From NCBI RefSeq assembly GCF_965227505.1, contig NZ_OZ245757.1, forward strand, positions 5,358,978-5,422,977: a DNA stretch of 64,000 bases, in the 5' to 3' direction. Positions within the stretch are counted from its first letter, which is position 1, and every line of letters starts with the position of its first letter. Under the pieces are notes generated by a model. It had not been told where the DNA came from. It made no database searches and saw only the letters and a program-made list of their open reading frames with translations. Positions 36,838 through 46,760 of this stretch are shown here, one piece after another. This DNA is from Pelagibius sp965227505 (GTDB lineage Bacteria > Pseudomonadota > Alphaproteobacteria > Kiloniellales > Kiloniellaceae). The position numbers and the translations under genes were made by a program.

Positions 36838-39252
36838 ATGAAGTCTCATACCCAGGTTGTCGTCATCGGCGGCGGTGTCGTCGGCTGCAGCGTGCTCTAC
36901 CACCTGACCAAGGCCGGCTGGAAAGACGTTGTTCTTCTAGAACGCGACGAGCTGACCTCCGGCTCGACCTGGCATGCCGCCGGCGGCATGCACACCCTGA
37001 ACGGCGATCCCAACGTGGCCAAGCTGCAGCGCTACACCATCGATCTCTACAAGGAGATCGAGGAGATCTCCGGCCAGTCCTGCGGGGTTCATATGACCGG
37101 CGGCCTGATGCTGGCCAATACCGAAAGCTGGCTCGACTACCTGAAGGTCGCGCAGGGGCGCTCGCGGGTGCTGGGCCTTGACAACGAGTTCGTCTCCATG
37201 GCCGAGGCCAAGGCGATGCACCCCCTGCTGAACGAAGCGCGCTTCGTCGGCGCCCTCTACGATCCGCTCGAGGGGCACATCGATCCCTCCGGCGTCACCC
37301 ATGCCTACGCCAAGGCCGCAAGGATCGGCGGTGCGGAGATCGAGCGCTTCACGCGGGTCACCGACCTGCAGCCGCGCCCCGACGGCGGCTGGGACGTCAT
37401 CACCGACAAAGGCACCATCCAGGCCGAGCACGTGGTCAACGCCGGCGGCCTCTGGGCGCGGGAGGTCGGCCGCATGGTGGGCCTGGAACTGCCGATCCTG
37501 GCGATGGAGCACCAGTATCTGGTGACCGACGAGATCCCCGAGGTGGCCGCGCGCGAGACCGAACTGCCGCACTGCATCGACTTCGGTGGCGAGATCTACA
37601 TGCGCCAGGAGCGCAGCGGATTGGTCATGGGGACCTACGAGAAGGGCGGCGTGCCCTGGTCAGAGCGCCAGACCCCTTGGGATTTCGGCCACGAGCTGCT
37701 GCAGCCGGACCTGGACCGCATTTCCGACAACCTGGAGGTCGCCTTCGACCACTTCCCGGTACTGGGCGAGGCGGGCATCAAGCAGGTAATCAACGGCCCC
37801 TTCACCTTCGCCCCCGACGGCAATCCGCTGGTCGGCCCGGTGCGCGGCCTGAAGAACTTCTGGGTCGCCTGCGGCGTGATGGCCGGCTTCAGCCAGGGCG
37901 GCGGCGTCGGCCTGGCGCTTTCGAGCTGGATGATCGACGGCGATCCCGGCCTGGACATCTTCGCCATGGACGTGGCCCGCTTCGGCGACTTCGCCACCAT
38001 GGCCTATACCAACGCCAAGGTGCGCGAGAACTACGGGCGCCGCTTCAAGATCACCTTTCCCAATGAGGAACTGCCGGCGGCGCGGCCGCTGCGGACCACG
38101 CCGGTCTACGAGCGCTTCAAGGCCCAGAATGCGGTCTTCGGGGCCGGCTACGGGCTGGAAACGCCGCTGTGGTTTGCGCCCGAAGGGGCTGAGCCCCTCG
38201 AAACACCGAGCTACCGCCGGTCCAACGCCTTCGAGCCGGTGAAGGCGGAGTGCCGAGCGGTGCGGGAAGCCGTCGGCCTCATCGAAACCTCGGGCTTTGC
38301 CAAGTACGAGGTCAGCGGCGCGGGGGCCGAGGGCTGGCTGGGTGAAATCCTCGCCAACCGCATGCCGCGCCAGGGGCGCATCGTGCTTTCGCCCATGCTG
38401 AACCACGAGGGCAAGCTGATCGGCGATTTCACGGTCGCCAAGGCGGGGCCGGAGCAGTTCTTCATCTTCGGCTCCGGCATCGCCGAAGACTACCACCTGC
38501 GCTGGTTTGAGCGGCATAGGGCGGAAGAGGGGGTCGCGCTGCGCTCGCTGCGCAACGAGATGGTCGGCTTCTCCATCGCCGGACCAAAGGCGCGCGATCT
38601 GCTGGCGCGGCTGACGGCCGAAGACGTCTCCAACGAAGCCTTCCCTTTCATGGCCTTCCGCCGCATGGCGCTGGGCATGGTTCCGGCCTGGGTGGGGCGT
38701 ATCTCCTTCACCGGCGACCTCGGCTACGAGATCTGGGTGTCGCCGGACTATCAGCTCCGGCTCTACGACGACCTGCTGGAAGCGGGTGCCGATCTGGGTC
38801 TCAGGCACTTCGGCCTGCGGGCGCTCGACTCCCTGCGCCTGGAAAAGGGCTTCGGCACCTGGGCGCGGGAGTTCCGGCCGATCTACACGCCCGCCGAAGC
38901 GGGGCTCGACCGCTTCGTCGATCTGCGCAAGAACGCCTTCGTCGGCCGCGATGCGGTCCTGCAGGACCGCGAGCAGGGGCCGAAGGTCCGCCTTGTGACC
39001 CTGACCGTCGATGCCGAGGCTGCCGACGTCAGCGGCGACGAGGCCGTCTGGCACGACGGTGCGGTGGTCGGCTGGGTGACCTCGGGCGGCTACGCCCACA
39101 CCGTCGACCGCTCTGTCGCGCTCGCCTATGTGCCGAACGACGTGGCGGCCGCGAACGGCAGCTTCGAGGTGGAGATCATCGGCGACCGGCGGGCCGCGCA
39201 GCTTCAGTCCGAGCCGCTGTTCGATCCCGCCCGCGAACGCATGCTGGGTTAG
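36838..39252 (+). CDS. Dimethylglycine/sarcosine dehydrogenase-like FAD enzyme
   Basis: An 804-residue flavoprotein. An N-terminal FAD-dependent oxidoreductase domain begins VVVIGGGVVGCSVLYHL; the His in STWHAAGG matches the covalent flavin site of dimethylglycine and sarcosine dehydrogenases. A C-terminal GcvT-type domain (from about 430) would capture formaldehyde on tetrahydrofolate. ATG at 36838 is chosen because it starts directly at the Rossmann fold; an upstream extension lacks similarity. It complements the sox operon in one-carbon catabolism. Confidence 0.88.
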   Translation: MKSHTQVVVIGGGVVGCSVLYHLTKAGWKDVVLLERDELTSGSTWHAAGGMHTLNGDPNVAKLQRYTIDLYKEIEEISGQSCGVHMTGGLMLANTESWLDYLKVAQGRSRVLGLDNEFVSMAEAKAMHPLLNEARFVGALYDPLEGHIDPSGVTHAYAKAARIGGAEIERFTRVTDLQPRPDGGWDVITDKGTIQAEHVVNAGGLWAREVGRMVGLELPILAMEHQYLVTDEIPEVAARETELPHCIDFGGEIYMRQERSGLVMGTYEKGGVPWSERQTPWDFGHELLQPDLDRISDNLEVAFDHFPVLGEAGIKQVINGPFTFAPDGNPLVGPVRGLKNFWVACGVMAGFSQGGGVGLALSSWMIDGDPGLDIFAMDVARFGDFATMAYTNAKVRENYGRRFKITFPNEELPAARPLRTTPVYERFKAQNAVFGAGYGLETPLWFAPEGAEPLETPSYRRSNAFEPVKAECRAVREAVGLIETSGFAKYEVSGAGAEGWLGEILANRMPRQGRIVLSPMLNHEGKLIGDFTVAKAGPEQFFIFGSGIAEDYHLRWFERHRAEEGVALRSLRNEMVGFSIAGPKARDLLARLTAEDVSNEAFPFMAFRRMALGMVPAWVGRISFTGDLGYEIWVSPDYQLRLYDDLLEAGADLGLRHFGLRALDSLRLEKGFGTWAREFRPIYTPAEAGLDRFVDLRKNAFVGRDAVLQDREQGPKVRLVTLTVDAEAADVSGDEAVWHDGAVVGWVTSGGYAHTVDRSVALAYVPNDVAAANGSFEVEIIGDRRAAQLQSEPLFDPARERMLG

Positions 39253-39261
39253 GGGAGGCGT

Positions 39262-40845
39262 CTAGAACTCGCTGAGCAGGGCGAGCAGCAGGGCAACGCA
39301 ACCGCCGATGCCGACCCAGTAGACGCCCTTGATCACGGCGTTCAGCCGCGCGCCGCCCCGCTTCATCAGCACCCAGCCTGCGGCGGGCCAGCCGAGCATG
39401 ACGATGATGACGGCAAGGATCGAGAGGGTCTCAAAAGCGGCCGGGATCAGGATCATGCCGGCGAAGACCCAGCCCACGCAGGTTGCGATGTCCGCCCAGT
39501 TGATGGCGGAACCCGTGGCCGGCTTGGCGGCGGTCTTGGCAGTTCGCGCGCCCTCCGACGATTGCTCGGCTTGAGGCTCTTTCGGCGGGTCGTCGGCGGA
39601 CTTCGCCTCTGGGCGGGCTGAGGCGGGCCAAAGGGATTCCGGCTTCTGCCTGTCTTTCGTCGTCGCTTCCGCTTGCGGTTTCATCTTGGCCGTAAAACCC
39701 GAAGCCAGTCCCAGTCCGGACTCCAGGCCAGAGCTCAGGCCGGAGCTCAGCCCGGACCATGAACGGGATCGTGCCCCGGGCTGGGGTTTGGTCTCGCTCT
39801 GGGGTTGGGGCTCGCTCTGGGGTTGCGGCTCCGGCTTTGGCGCCGGTTTCTCGGCAGGACCGGGCGCATCGTCAGGCTGCACCTGCAGCCAGGCTGTCAG
39901 GAAATCGCCGATGCGCAGGTTCGGGTCCAGGACCCGGTCGAGCAGCGAGTCGTAGCGGGCAGCCGCCCCCCCGCGGGTTTCCTGGAAGGACAGGTTCGAT
40001 ACCTCCAAAGCCTTGGTGAACACCATGTCCGGCAGCACGCCCTGGTCCGCCAGGGCGAAGAGACGGGCGCGGATCGCCGCCCGGCGCGCCTCGCGCGGCT
40101 TATGGCTGCTTTGCGCAATCACCATCTCGCCCTGAACGTTCAGGTTCCATTTCATGGGGACCTGATGGCTCTCGGCGATCACTTCCCGGTGCACGTAGTC
40201 GTAAAGCTCGTTCATGGTGACGATGCCGTCGCCATCGACATCGGCAGCCCCGCGGATGCCGTCGATCAGGTGCTTGGTGAAGATGCCGAAGCCGTCGCGG
40301 ATCTCCTCGCGTGCGGTCTGCACGTCGGTGGCGGCGGTCATGATGAAGGTCCCGCGCCCGCCGGCCATGAGATTCAACTGATCTTCGACATCGCCGCGCA
40401 GAAAGGTCTTCTCGATCGCGCCGCTGTAACAGCAGTCCAGGATGAGAGCCACCTTGGTGGTGCGGGCGTTGTCGATGAGGGAGCGAATGCGCTGGGCGGG
40501 GATCGAGGTGGTCTCCAGCTCGTCGCTGACGGTCTCGGTGGTGGCGAGATGGAGCCTGCCGGCGAGATCCGTCTTGCCGTGACCGGCGTAGTAGATCAGC
40601 ACGAAGTCGTCCCGCCCCGCCTTGCGCAGAACCTGATGGACCTTGCGCAGCGCCGCGTGACTGGGCTCGTTTTTCACCACCAGCAGTTCGGAAAAGCCGC
40701 CGATGGCCTCGTCGCTCAGCACCTGCTGCAGGCCGTCCACATCGTTTTCAGGACAGGCCAGGTCCTTCAGCTTGGGCTCGTCGGGAAACCTGCTGCTGGC
40801 GATCAGCACGCCGTAGCGTCTGGGCTGGTTTGCATCCGCGCTCAT
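39262..40845 (-). CDS. Caspase-family (peptidase C14) protein with C-terminal membrane helices
   Basis: A 527-residue protein. The caspase-like domain (about 10-240) carries the catalytic dyad His89 (YYAGHGK) and Cys139 (DCCYSG). Inside it, DVDGDGIVTMNELYDYV (near residue 205) reads like a calcium-binding EF-hand loop. A Pro/Gln-rich and Ser-Gly-Leu-repeat linker leads to three or so C-terminal hydrophobic helices. It starts 21 nt after the EACC1-like gene with GGAAGG upstream. A conflict or cell-death effector is the likely role. Confidence 0.85.
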   Translation of the reverse strand: MSADANQPRRYGVLIASSRFPDEPKLKDLACPENDVDGLQQVLSDEAIGGFSELLVVKNEPSHAALRKVHQVLRKAGRDDFVLIYYAGHGKTDLAGRLHLATTETVSDELETTSIPAQRIRSLIDNARTTKVALILDCCYSGAIEKTFLRGDVEDQLNLMAGGRGTFIMTAATDVQTAREEIRDGFGIFTKHLIDGIRGAADVDGDGIVTMNELYDYVHREVIAESHQVPMKWNLNVQGEMVIAQSSHKPREARRAAIRARLFALADQGVLPDMVFTKALEVSNLSFQETRGGAAARYDSLLDRVLDPNLRIGDFLTAWLQVQPDDAPGPAEKPAPKPEPQPQSEPQPQSETKPQPGARSRSWSGLSSGLSSGLESGLGLASGFTAKMKPQAEATTKDRQKPESLWPASARPEAKSADDPPKEPQAEQSSEGARTAKTAAKPATGSAINWADIATCVGWVFAGMILIPAAFETLSILAVIIVMLGWPAAGWVLMKRGGARLNAVIKGVYWVGIGGCVALLLALLSEF

Positions 40846-40866
40846 CGGGCCGCCTTCCGGCTGCAC

Positions 40867-41241
40867 TCAGCCGCTTTGCTCACCGAAGAACGCCTGGGCC
40901 ATCGCAATCGTCTCGTCGATGCGCTCGGCGCTCATGTTTTCGGCCTTGATGGTCAGTTTGCGGCCCTCGGGCCCCTCAAAGGCCATCTCCAGGCTCTCGT
41001 CCCGTTCGAAATAGGCCTTGATGACCTGAAACAGGGCAACCGCGGTGCCGCTGGTGATGACGCTGAGGACGATGGCGCCCAGCGTGACCGGGTCGCCGCG
41101 TTCGCCGGGGCGTGTAGCGCCGTTGGGCAGACTTGCCTGCGCTGCGGTATGACGGTTGATGCTGCCGGCCAGTTCCCGCGCCATGGCCTGAACCTCGGCG
41201 GGCTCGAGCTGGCCGGATCTTAGGATCAGGTTCTGGTTCAT
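40867..41241 (-). CDS. EACC1-like protein (effector-associated constant component)
   Basis: A 124-residue protein. The layout resembles the EACC1 family known from predicted conflict systems: an acidic N-terminal alpha/beta part, the block GERGDPVTLGAIVLSVITSG opening one membrane helix, then a short C-terminal alpha/beta domain (LEMAFEGPEGRKLTIKAENM). It is encoded immediately upstream of a caspase-family effector and shares its operon, the association on which the family name rests. Confidence 0.65.
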   Translation of the reverse strand: MNQNLILRSGQLEPAEVQAMARELAGSINRHTAAQASLPNGATRPGERGDPVTLGAIVLSVITSGTAVALFQVIKAYFERDESLEMAFEGPEGRKLTIKAENMSAERIDETIAMAQAFFGEQSG

Positions 41242-42107
41242 GACAGGAGCGCCACCTCTTCGCTGCTGTCCGAATGACGATACGGGGGGCGGTCGGGTAA
41301 GAGAATACACCGCAGTGCAAAAGCGCTGCCGAGACTCGCATGCCGACCGTCTCCGACACTTTCCGCATACCCTACCAGTTTCGCTTATAGGCGCATAGCC
41401 GCCCCCCAGGGGTACCGCTACTGCGCCTGCCGCTTCGCCTTTCGGGGAAGCGTCACCGCCGGCAGCAGCGATGAATTCGCGCAAGCGTGATTTGGTCTCG
41501 TAGATGGACTGTGGCCTAGTAACGGCGCGACGGATGGCTTGACGGGAGTTGTGACGCGTGGCCGGCAGCAAGCTTCGCTGGCAAGTGGTATGCTGGGCAA
41601 ACCATTGAGTTGCCGAATTTTTTTGGTGATCGTCGGCACTCGATGTGCATAATGGAAATCGTTTCCGGGATGTGGTAGCAGCGGACTTCATTGGGAGTCC
41701 GGCCGGGAGTTTGAAAGAAGGCTGCGGAAAGCAGCTCAAGGGATTGAACAACAGGGAGGTTCGTGGAGCGGGGGCCATCGTCGGCCGGCAGCAAGCCGGC
41801 ACGCGTGTTGCCACCCGGGCTCCTCACACTTCATGATACAAGCGACGGCGCCGCGCCGAATCCTCCAGCCGGTCTGGAGGCTGCGGCCCGTGTTTGCATA
41901 TGAGAGTGGCTTGCTGACCCGCTTCAACGCCATGGCGCAGCGATCCGCGGCAGCGCCGGCACCAAGGTCGGCAGCTATAGGATCGCCAGGGCGGTACGGA
42001 ACCCTGGTGGCGGGCAAGAGGAGTGAGGGAAGGACGTCGTGGGTATAGCAGAAGTCCGCAAGGCTTCTGGAGTAACGGACCAACAAGGCCAACTAGGGAG
42101 GAATTCC
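41242..42107. other. Intergenic region between the caspase pair and the TRAP operon
   Basis: This 866-nt gap of lower GC separates divergent operons and must hold both promoters. A GCCGGC-AGCAA-GCCGGC hairpin lies near 41778-41800. Several open frames of 60-130 codons exist on both strands, but none has a family match, good codon use or a ribosome-binding site that I could recognise. Confidence 0.4.
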
Positions 42108-43244
42108 GTGAAGAAGGAATCACAGAGCAAGAAAGTTTCACGCCGTAAGCTTTTGAAGGGCGGCACCTTGGCAGCCGGTGCGGCAGCCGGCGCCATCGCC
42201 ATGCCGCAGGTTTCACGGGCGGAGACCGTGACCTTGAAGATGCAGGGTTCCTGGGGCGCTGCGTCGATTTTCAGCGACATGGCCAAGCAGTACACCGAGC
42301 GCGTCGAAAAGATGTCCGGCGGGCGCCTCAAGATCGACTATCTGCCGGCTGGTGCGGTGGTGAAGGCCTTTCAGGTGCAGGACGCCTGCCATGACGGCAT
42401 TCTCGATGCCGCCCACACAGTGACCGCCTATTGGTACGGCAAGAACAAGTCGGCCTCCCTCTTCGGCACCGGCCCGGTGTTCGGTGCCAATGCCTCGCAG
42501 ATCCTCGCCTGGATCCACTACGGCGGCGGCAAAGAGCTGTACCAGGAGCTGGTCCAGGATATCCTGGGCCTGGATCTGGTCGGTTTCTTCGCCATGCCCA
42601 TGCCGACCCAGCCGCTGGGCTGGTTCAAGGAGCACATCAAGTCCGCCGACGATATGCAGGGCCTGAAGTACCGCACGGTCGGTCTGGCCACTGACATCAT
42701 GCAGGGCATGGGCCTGAAGGTGACCCAGCTTCCGGGCGGCGAAATCGTGCCTGCCCTGGAGCGTGGCGTGATCGAGGCTTTCGAGTTCAACAATCCGACG
42801 GCGGACAGCCAGTTCGGTGCGCAGGACGTCTCGAAGCACTATCACATGGGCTCTTACCATCAGGCGGCCGAGTTCTTCGAGATCATCTTCAACAAGCGCC
42901 GCTTCGACTCTCTGGCGGACGAGCAGAAGGCGATTCTGGAGTACGCCGCCGAGGCGACGAACACGGCGAACTACGGCTTCGCCATGGACAACTACTCCCG
43001 CGATCTGCAGAAGCTGATCAATGAAGACGGGGTGAACGTCTACCGGACCGACAGCACGATCATGAAGGCCCAGCTGGAGTCCTGGGACAAGGTGCTTGAG
43101 GGCCTGGTGGAGGATCCCTTCTTCAAGAAGGTCGTCGACAGCCAGAAGGCCTGGGCGGAGCGGGTTGCGTTCTACGACCTGATGAACTCGGCCGACTACA
43201 AGCTGGCCTACCAGCACTACTTCCCCGGCAAGATCGAATTCTAA
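42108..43244 (+). CDS. TRAP transporter substrate-binding protein (TakP-like)
   Basis: A 378-residue DctP-family periplasmic receptor. A twin-arginine signal (SRRKLLKGG) is followed by LKMQGSWGAASIFSDMAKQY. GLKYRTVGLATDIMQGMG and GGEIVPALERGVIEAFEFNNP are typical ligand-site loops of the alpha-keto-acid (TakP) branch. GTG start with AGGGAGG upstream. Ligand inferred as a carboxylate or keto acid. A hairpin follows the gene. Confidence 0.88.
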   Translation: MKKESQSKKVSRRKLLKGGTLAAGAAAGAIAMPQVSRAETVTLKMQGSWGAASIFSDMAKQYTERVEKMSGGRLKIDYLPAGAVVKAFQVQDACHDGILDAAHTVTAYWYGKNKSASLFGTGPVFGANASQILAWIHYGGGKELYQELVQDILGLDLVGFFAMPMPTQPLGWFKEHIKSADDMQGLKYRTVGLATDIMQGMGLKVTQLPGGEIVPALERGVIEAFEFNNPTADSQFGAQDVSKHYHMGSYHQAAEFFEIIFNKRRFDSLADEQKAILEYAAEATNTANYGFAMDNYSRDLQKLINEDGVNVYRTDSTIMKAQLESWDKVLEGLVEDPFFKKVVDSQKAWAERVAFYDLMNSADYKLAYQHYFPGKIEF

Positions 43245-43273
43245 AGGAAGTGATCGGGGCCACGATGTGGAAG

Positions 43274-43297
43274 GGGCGGCACGCCTGCGTGCCGCCC
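43274..43297 (+). promoter_or_regulatory. Hairpin after the TRAP binding-protein gene
   Basis: Nine-bp arms GGGCGGCAC and GTGCCGCCC enclose a 6-nt loop. Flanking GGGGCC/GGCCCC can extend the structure. It lies 30 nt after the binding-protein stop and before the small permease gene. As with the ABC importer, it probably stabilises the receptor mRNA. Confidence 0.7.
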
Positions 43298-43346
43298 TTG
43301 CCACAGGGCCCCGGCATGGTTGCTGACATCACATCTGGGGCGCGGC

Positions 43347-43997
43347 ATGGAAAGCTATATTCGCTTTGCCGATAAGGTATCGGCTTGGTTCGGCAAGGCT
43401 TTTGCCTGGTTGATCCTGGTGATGACCTTCGGTGTCGGCTACGAGGTCTTTGTGCGCTACTTGCTGCGCGATCCGACCTCCTGGGCCTTTGACGTCAGCT
43501 ACATGATGTACGGCACTCTCTTCATGATGGCCGGCGCCTATACCCTGTCGCGCGACGGGCATGTGCGTGGCGATTTCGTCTATCGCCTGCTGAAGCCGAA
43601 GACCCAGGCGACCATCGAACTGGTGCTGTATTTCATCTTTTTCTTTCCCGGCATCATCGCGCTTATTCTGGCTGGCTGGAAATACGCCGCGCGCTCCTGG
43701 CGTTTTACCGAGGTCAGCGTGATGAGCCCGGCCAATGTGCCGATCTTCCAGTTCAAGACCGTTATCATCATTGCCGGAATCCTGCTCCTCATACAGGGCA
43801 TTGCCGAGGTCTTCCGCTGCGTTATCTGCATGCGAACCGGCGCCTGGCCCAAGCATACAGAGGAAGATGTCGAAGAGTTGGAGGATGTCCTCTTGCGTGA
43901 ACACGAAAAGGAGGTCCTGAAGCACTCCTCCGAAGCGATTGATATCGTCAAGCCCTTGGAACGGGACGACAAAACGGGGGGGCGCCGCGATGACTGA
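43347..43997 (+). CDS. TRAP transporter small permease (DctQ)
   Basis: A 216-residue DctQ-type membrane subunit with four hydrophobic segments, including FAWLILVMTFGVGYEVFVRY and IELVLYFIFFFPGIIALIL. An acidic C-terminal tail (EEDVEELEDVLLREHEK) extends past the family core. MESYIRF is the chosen start. Its stop overlaps the DctM gene by 8 nt, so the two are coupled. Confidence 0.9.
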   Translation: MESYIRFADKVSAWFGKAFAWLILVMTFGVGYEVFVRYLLRDPTSWAFDVSYMMYGTLFMMAGAYTLSRDGHVRGDFVYRLLKPKTQATIELVLYFIFFFPGIIALILAGWKYAARSWRFTEVSVMSPANVPIFQFKTVIIIAGILLLIQGIAEVFRCVICMRTGAWPKHTEEDVEELEDVLLREHEKEVLKHSSEAIDIVKPLERDDKTGGRRDD

Positions 43998-45345
43998 TCC
44001 TCAAATCGCGGTGATGATGCTCGGCATCTTCATCCTCGTCATTCTGCTGGGTTTCCCGATCGCCTTTACCCTGATGGCCATGGCCGTCGGTTTCGGCTAC
44101 TACGCTTATTACGACCCGGAGCGCATGCGCACCATCTTTGACAACCGGGTCTTCGACCTCTTCGTCAACCAGACCTATTCGGTCATGGCGAATGACGTGC
44201 TTACGGCGGTACCCCTGTTTCTCTTTATGGGATACATCGTCGAACGCGCGAACATCGTCGACCGATTGTTCCATACCCTCTACATCGCCTCGCGGCGTAT
44301 TCCCGGCTCCATGGCCGTGGCGGCCCTTGCGACCTGTGCCATGTTCGCCACGGCGACCGGAATCATCGGCGCGGTGGTGACCTTGATGGGCATGCTGGCT
44401 TTCCCGGCCATGCTGAAGGCGCGCTACGACACCAGCTTCGCTTCCGGCGTCATCTGCGCCGGCGGCTGCCTGGGGATTCTGATCCCGCCGAGCATCATGC
44501 TGATCGTCTACGCGGCGACTTCCAACGTCTCCATCGTCAAGCTTTACGCCGGCGCCATCATTCCGGGCTTCATGTTGGCGGGCCTCTACATGATGTATGT
44601 GATCGGGCGTGCTGTCGTGAATCCTTCGCTGGCACCCAAGCCGCGCGAGGACGAGGTGGAGGACGTCTCCGTCGGCCAGGTGGCCCTGATGCTGCTCACC
44701 TCGTTCTTTCCCTTGGCCTTTCTCATTCTCTCCGTGCTCGGCGCGATCCTCTTCGGCCTCGCAACCCCTTCGGAGGCCGCTTCCATCGGTGCCCTGGGCG
44801 GGCTTGTGCTGGCCGCCGCCTACCGCTCGTTGACCTGGCAACGGCTCCGCGAGTCCGTCTACCTCACGGTGCGCACCTCGGCCATGGTCTGCTGGCTCTT
44901 TGTCGGCTCCTGGACCTTCTCTTCGGTCTTCTCCTATCTCGGCGGCGAGCAACTCATCAGCGACTTCGTGCTGGGGCTCAACCTTTCGCCTCTGGCCTTT
45001 TTGCTGATGGCCCAGTTCATCATCTTCCTGCTGGGCTGGCCGCTGGAGTGGTCGGAGATCATCATCATCTTCGTGCCGATCTTCCTGCCGCTGCTGCCTT
45101 TCTTCGGCATCGACCCGCTGTTCTTCGGCATCCTTGTGGCGCTCAACCTGCAGACCTCGTTCCTGACGCCGCCGATGGCGATGGCGGCCTACTATCTGAA
45201 AGGCGTGTCGCCACCGCATGTGCAGTTGATGCAGATCTTCAAGGGCGTGATGCCCTTCCTGGTGATGATCCTCATCGCCATGATCATCATGTACAACTTC
45301 CCGGGCGTCGCTTTGTTCCTTCCCGAGTACTTCTACGGGAACTGA
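43990..45345 (+). CDS. TRAP transporter large permease (DctM)
   Basis: A 451-residue DctM-type transport subunit with about a dozen hydrophobic segments. The family region GGCLGILIPPSIMLIVYAA is present, and the C-terminal PPMAMAAYYLKGVSPPHV region is conserved. It forms the sodium-coupled channel with DctQ. ATG at 43990 is chosen within the end of dctQ. Confidence 0.93.
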   Translation: MTDPQIAVMMLGIFILVILLGFPIAFTLMAMAVGFGYYAYYDPERMRTIFDNRVFDLFVNQTYSVMANDVLTAVPLFLFMGYIVERANIVDRLFHTLYIASRRIPGSMAVAALATCAMFATATGIIGAVVTLMGMLAFPAMLKARYDTSFASGVICAGGCLGILIPPSIMLIVYAATSNVSIVKLYAGAIIPGFMLAGLYMMYVIGRAVVNPSLAPKPREDEVEDVSVGQVALMLLTSFFPLAFLILSVLGAILFGLATPSEAASIGALGGLVLAAAYRSLTWQRLRESVYLTVRTSAMVCWLFVGSWTFSSVFSYLGGEQLISDFVLGLNLSPLAFLLMAQFIIFLLGWPLEWSEIIIIFVPIFLPLLPFFGIDPLFFGILVALNLQTSFLTPPMAMAAYYLKGVSPPHVQLMQIFKGVMPFLVMILIAMIIMYNFPGVALFLPEYFYGN

Positions 45346-45358
45346 CGGGAAGGGCCGG

Positions 45359-46708
45359 GTGGTGGATCTCATGGTCAAGGAACGCCTGCCGGGTGCGGCC
45401 GAGGCCGCCGCGGCCATCGCGGAGGGCAGCCTGCGCTCCGAAGAGTTGGTGCGCGCCTGCCTCGAGCGGATCGAGGCAAGCGAGGAGGCGGTTCAGGCCT
45501 GGACCTTTCTGGACCCCGACTACGCCCTGAAGCAGGCCCGCGAGCGTGACGCCTTTCGCGGCTCGGGCCGGCCCGTCGGCCCGCTGCATGGGGTGCCCGT
45601 CGGCCTGAAGGACATCATCGACACAGCGGACATGCCGACGGAAAACGGGACGGTGTTGGACGCAGGCCGGCGGCCGCGTGAGGATGCGACGATGGTGGCC
45701 CGTTTGCGGGCCGCCGGGGCCGTTGTCCTGGGCAAGACGGTGTCGACCGAATTGGCCTTTTATGGGCCCGGTAAGACCCGCAACCCGCACGACGCTGGCC
45801 GCACGCCCGGCGGCTCGTCCAGCGGGTCCGCCGCCGCCGTGGCAGCCGGGCATGTGCCGCTGGCGGTCGGCTCGCAGACCAACGGCTCCACCATCCGTCC
45901 GGCTTCCTTCTGCGGCGTGGTCGGCTTCAAGCCGAGCCACGGGCTGATCCCGCGGACCGGCATGCTGACCCAGGCGCCGCTGCTCGATGCGGTCGGGATC
46001 TTCGCGAACTCGGTGGAGGATGCCGGACTGCTGGCCGACGCCATGGCCGGTCACGATCCCGCCGACGGCGAGACCTTCCCCATGGCGCATCCGCGGCTGC
46101 AAAGGACCGCCGGCGCCGCACCGCCCGTGAAGCCCTCTTTCGCCTTGGTGAAGGGGCCGACCTGGGATGCTGCCGGCGAAGATACGCGCGAGGGGCTGGA
46201 AGAGCTGCGGGGGTTTCTGGGCGATGCCTGCGACGAAGTGCCCCTGCCGTCGGCCTTTGAGCGGGCGCACGAGCTGCACCGCCTGCTGATGATGGCCGGC
46301 TTTGCCAAGAACCTTTCGTCCTACTACGAGCGTGGGGCATCTCAGCTGAGCGCGGTCATGCGCAGTGCGATCGAAGAAGGCCGCCAGGTGCTGGCCGTCG
46401 ACCACATGCTGGCCCATGAGTGGCGCGACGTCCTCAACGCCGGGCTCGCCGAGGTGTTCGAGCGCTACGACGCCATCATCACACCTGCGGCCCCCGGCGA
46501 AGCGCCGGAGGGCCTCTCTGCCACCGGGGATCCGACCTTCTGCACGCTCTGGACGTTCTGCGGTACTCCGGCGCTCTCGCTGCCCTTGCTGCAGGGGGCG
46601 GCCGGGCTGCCGATCGGCGTTCAGCTGGTCGGGCCGCGGGGCGATGACGCGCGCCTGATGCGGACCGCCCGATGGCTCACGGAGCAGCTTGTGGAAGCGC
46701 AGGATTGA
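45359..46708 (+). CDS. Amidase-signature family protein
   Basis: A 449-residue amidase-signature hydrolase. The catalytic Lys84 lies in VGLKDI, the Ser-rich cis-loop in GGSSSGSAAAVAAG, and the nucleophile Ser177 in GSQTNGSTIRPA. It starts 13 nt after dctM and is probably the last gene of the TRAP operon. The transported substrate may therefore be, or yield, an amide. GTG start assumed; an in-frame ATG lies 4 codons later. Confidence 0.87.
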   Translation: MVDLMVKERLPGAAEAAAAIAEGSLRSEELVRACLERIEASEEAVQAWTFLDPDYALKQARERDAFRGSGRPVGPLHGVPVGLKDIIDTADMPTENGTVLDAGRRPREDATMVARLRAAGAVVLGKTVSTELAFYGPGKTRNPHDAGRTPGGSSSGSAAAVAAGHVPLAVGSQTNGSTIRPASFCGVVGFKPSHGLIPRTGMLTQAPLLDAVGIFANSVEDAGLLADAMAGHDPADGETFPMAHPRLQRTAGAAPPVKPSFALVKGPTWDAAGEDTREGLEELRGFLGDACDEVPLPSAFERAHELHRLLMMAGFAKNLSSYYERGASQLSAVMRSAIEEGRQVLAVDHMLAHEWRDVLNAGLAEVFERYDAIITPAAPGEAPEGLSATGDPTFCTLWTFCGTPALSLPLLQGAAGLPIGVQLVGPRGDDARLMRTARWLTEQLVEAQD

Positions 46709-46760
46709 TGCCTAAGGTGTTGACCCGTCCGCTTGCAGCGGCACAGGAAAAGGACATGCC

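Noticed and set aside
41645..42048. Small plus-strand open frames upstream of the TRAP operon.
   Set aside because: Poor codon use, no ribosome-binding sites and no family similarity. Better explained as promoter DNA.
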